Assembly: GCA_030040515.1 (NCBI GenBank) | Contig: JASHTO010000687.1 | Span: forward strand, 1 to 5,390 | Length of the DNA stretch: 5,390 bases | Source of the DNA: Terriglobia bacterium | GTDB lineage: Bacteria > Acidobacteriota > Terriglobia > UBA7540 | Reading direction: 5' to 3' | In this document: in pieces, positions 4,741-5,390 of the stretch | How the letters are laid out: every line of letters begins with the position of its first letter | Numbering within the stretch: position 1 is the first letter of the stretch | Notes under the pieces: model-generated | Database searches by the model: none | What the model saw: only the letters and a program-made list of their open reading frames with translations | What the model was told of the DNA's origin: nothing | Made by a program: the position numbers and the translations under genes

Positions 4741-5390
4741 ATGCCGAAGGAAAACGGAACGCGAGCGGTGAATTCACCGACTCCGAACCTTCATGTGGCG
4801 ATCATTATGGACGGCAGCGGACGCTGGGCGGAAGCTCGCGGACTGCCTCGCGCGGAAGGTCACCGCGCAGGCCGTGCTGCTGTCTGCCGCGCAGTGGAAG
4901 CTGCCCTAGCAACGGGTGTTCGTGTCCTGACGCTGTTCACGTTCTCAACCGAGAATTGGGGCAGACCGGAAGGCGAAGTCGCCGAACTGATGCGCATCTT
5001 TGTCGATTTCCTTCGGGAAGACGTTCCGTATTTCGTACTGCGGGGTGTGTGCGTGACGGTCATTGGCAGGCGTGACCGGCTGCCGGCTTCCCTGCGAGAG
5101 GCGATCGGCATGATTGAGGGCGCAAGCGATGGGGGAGGGCAAATGCGCCTTCGGCTGGCGATTGATTACTCCGGCCGGGATGCAATTCTTCGCGCCGCAC
5201 ACCGATTCCATCCTGAGGGCTCGTATGAGACCTTTGGGCGCATTCTGGCACAAACGCAGTTCGACGGTGAACCCGTGCCGGACATTGACCTGCTCATCAG
5301 AACGGGGGGCGAGCAGCGCCTAAGCAATTGTCCGCTCTGGGAAATCGCTTACGCAGAATTGTATTTCACTCCGTGTATGTGGCCCGATTT
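4741..5390 (+). CDS. uppS: Undecaprenyl diphosphate synthase (isoprenyl transferase), 3' end outside window
   Basis: A cis-prenyltransferase that condenses farnesyl diphosphate with isopentenyl diphosphates to make the undecaprenyl carrier for peptidoglycan and other envelope polymers; cytoplasmic and membrane-associated. 216 codons are visible, and the E. coli enzyme is 253 residues, so roughly 35 are missing. Motifs in order: IIMDGSGRWA (21-30) with catalytic Asp24 and Arg28; GLPRAEGHRAG (34-44); TLFTFSTENWGRPE (64-77); IDYSGRDAI (141-149); and IRTGGEQRLSN (186-196) followed by AYAELYFT and WPDF. Three positions deviate: MDGSGRWA instead of MDGNGRWA (Ser26), IDYSGR instead of the usual NYGGR, and SNCPLW instead of SNFLLW. 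It may therefore be a divergent subfamily or second copy. The start ATG has GGAGG at 4727-4731 with a 9-nt spacer. An operator-like palindrome lies 66 bp upstream. Confidence 0.96.
   Translation, partial: MPKENGTRAVNSPTPNLHVAIIMDGSGRWAEARGLPRAEGHRAGRAAVCRAVEAALATGVRVLTLFTFSTENWGRPEGEVAELMRIFVDFLREDVPYFVLRGVCVTVIGRRDRLPASLREAIGMIEGASDGGGQMRLRLAIDYSGRDAILRAAHRFHPEGSYETFGRILAQTQFDGEPVPDIDLLIRTGGEQRLSNCPLWEIAYAELYFTPCMWPD

Noticed and set aside
4647..5075. Plus-strand open frame overlapping the start of uppS in another frame
   Set aside because: Its translation is low-complexity Ser/Arg/Cys-rich, and the uppS frame carries all family motifs without interruption.

Overview
The window reads as an ordinary chromosomal stretch of a moderately GC-rich soil-type bacterium. 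The best guess is Acidobacteriota or a relative. This is an inference from gene style: a Tat-exported sugar-isomerase-like protein, and a six-helix membrane protein paired with a short winged-helix regulator. No rRNA or other taxonomic marker is present. I see seven protein genes and no tRNA, rRNA, CRISPR array, insertion sequence or phage gene. The first and last genes run off the window.

Left part, minus strand (about 1-1708): a sugar-phosphate lyase of the hexulose-6-phosphate synthase / 3-keto-gulonate-6-phosphate decarboxylase family is followed after 74 bp by a zinc-dependent medium-chain alcohol/polyol dehydrogenase that leaves the left edge. Together they suggest a small carbohydrate or C1 pathway of unknown substrate.

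Middle, plus strand (about 1709-3558): a 287-bp divergent intergenic region leads to a hydroxypyruvate-isomerase-like TIM barrel with a twin-arginine signal. After a 66-bp gap containing a 12-bp bulged stem just before the ribosome binding site comes a YdeI/OmdA-family protein.

Right part, plus strand (about 3559-5390): a strong sigma-70-type promoter, abutted by the inverted repeat TACTTTG-N5-CAAAGTA, drives a six-helix membrane protein. Its ATG lies where the transcript should begin, so the mRNA may be leaderless. The membrane gene overlaps by 8 nt a winged-helix (HTH_34-type) regulator. After a terminator-like hairpin, a second copy of the same inverted repeat (CACTTTG-N5-CAAAGTA) sits about 65 bp ahead of uppS, an undecaprenyl diphosphate synthase with unusual active-site-motif residues. 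The most interesting hypothesis is that the regulator binds both copies, controlling its own membrane-protein operon and the cell-wall lipid-carrier gene next door.
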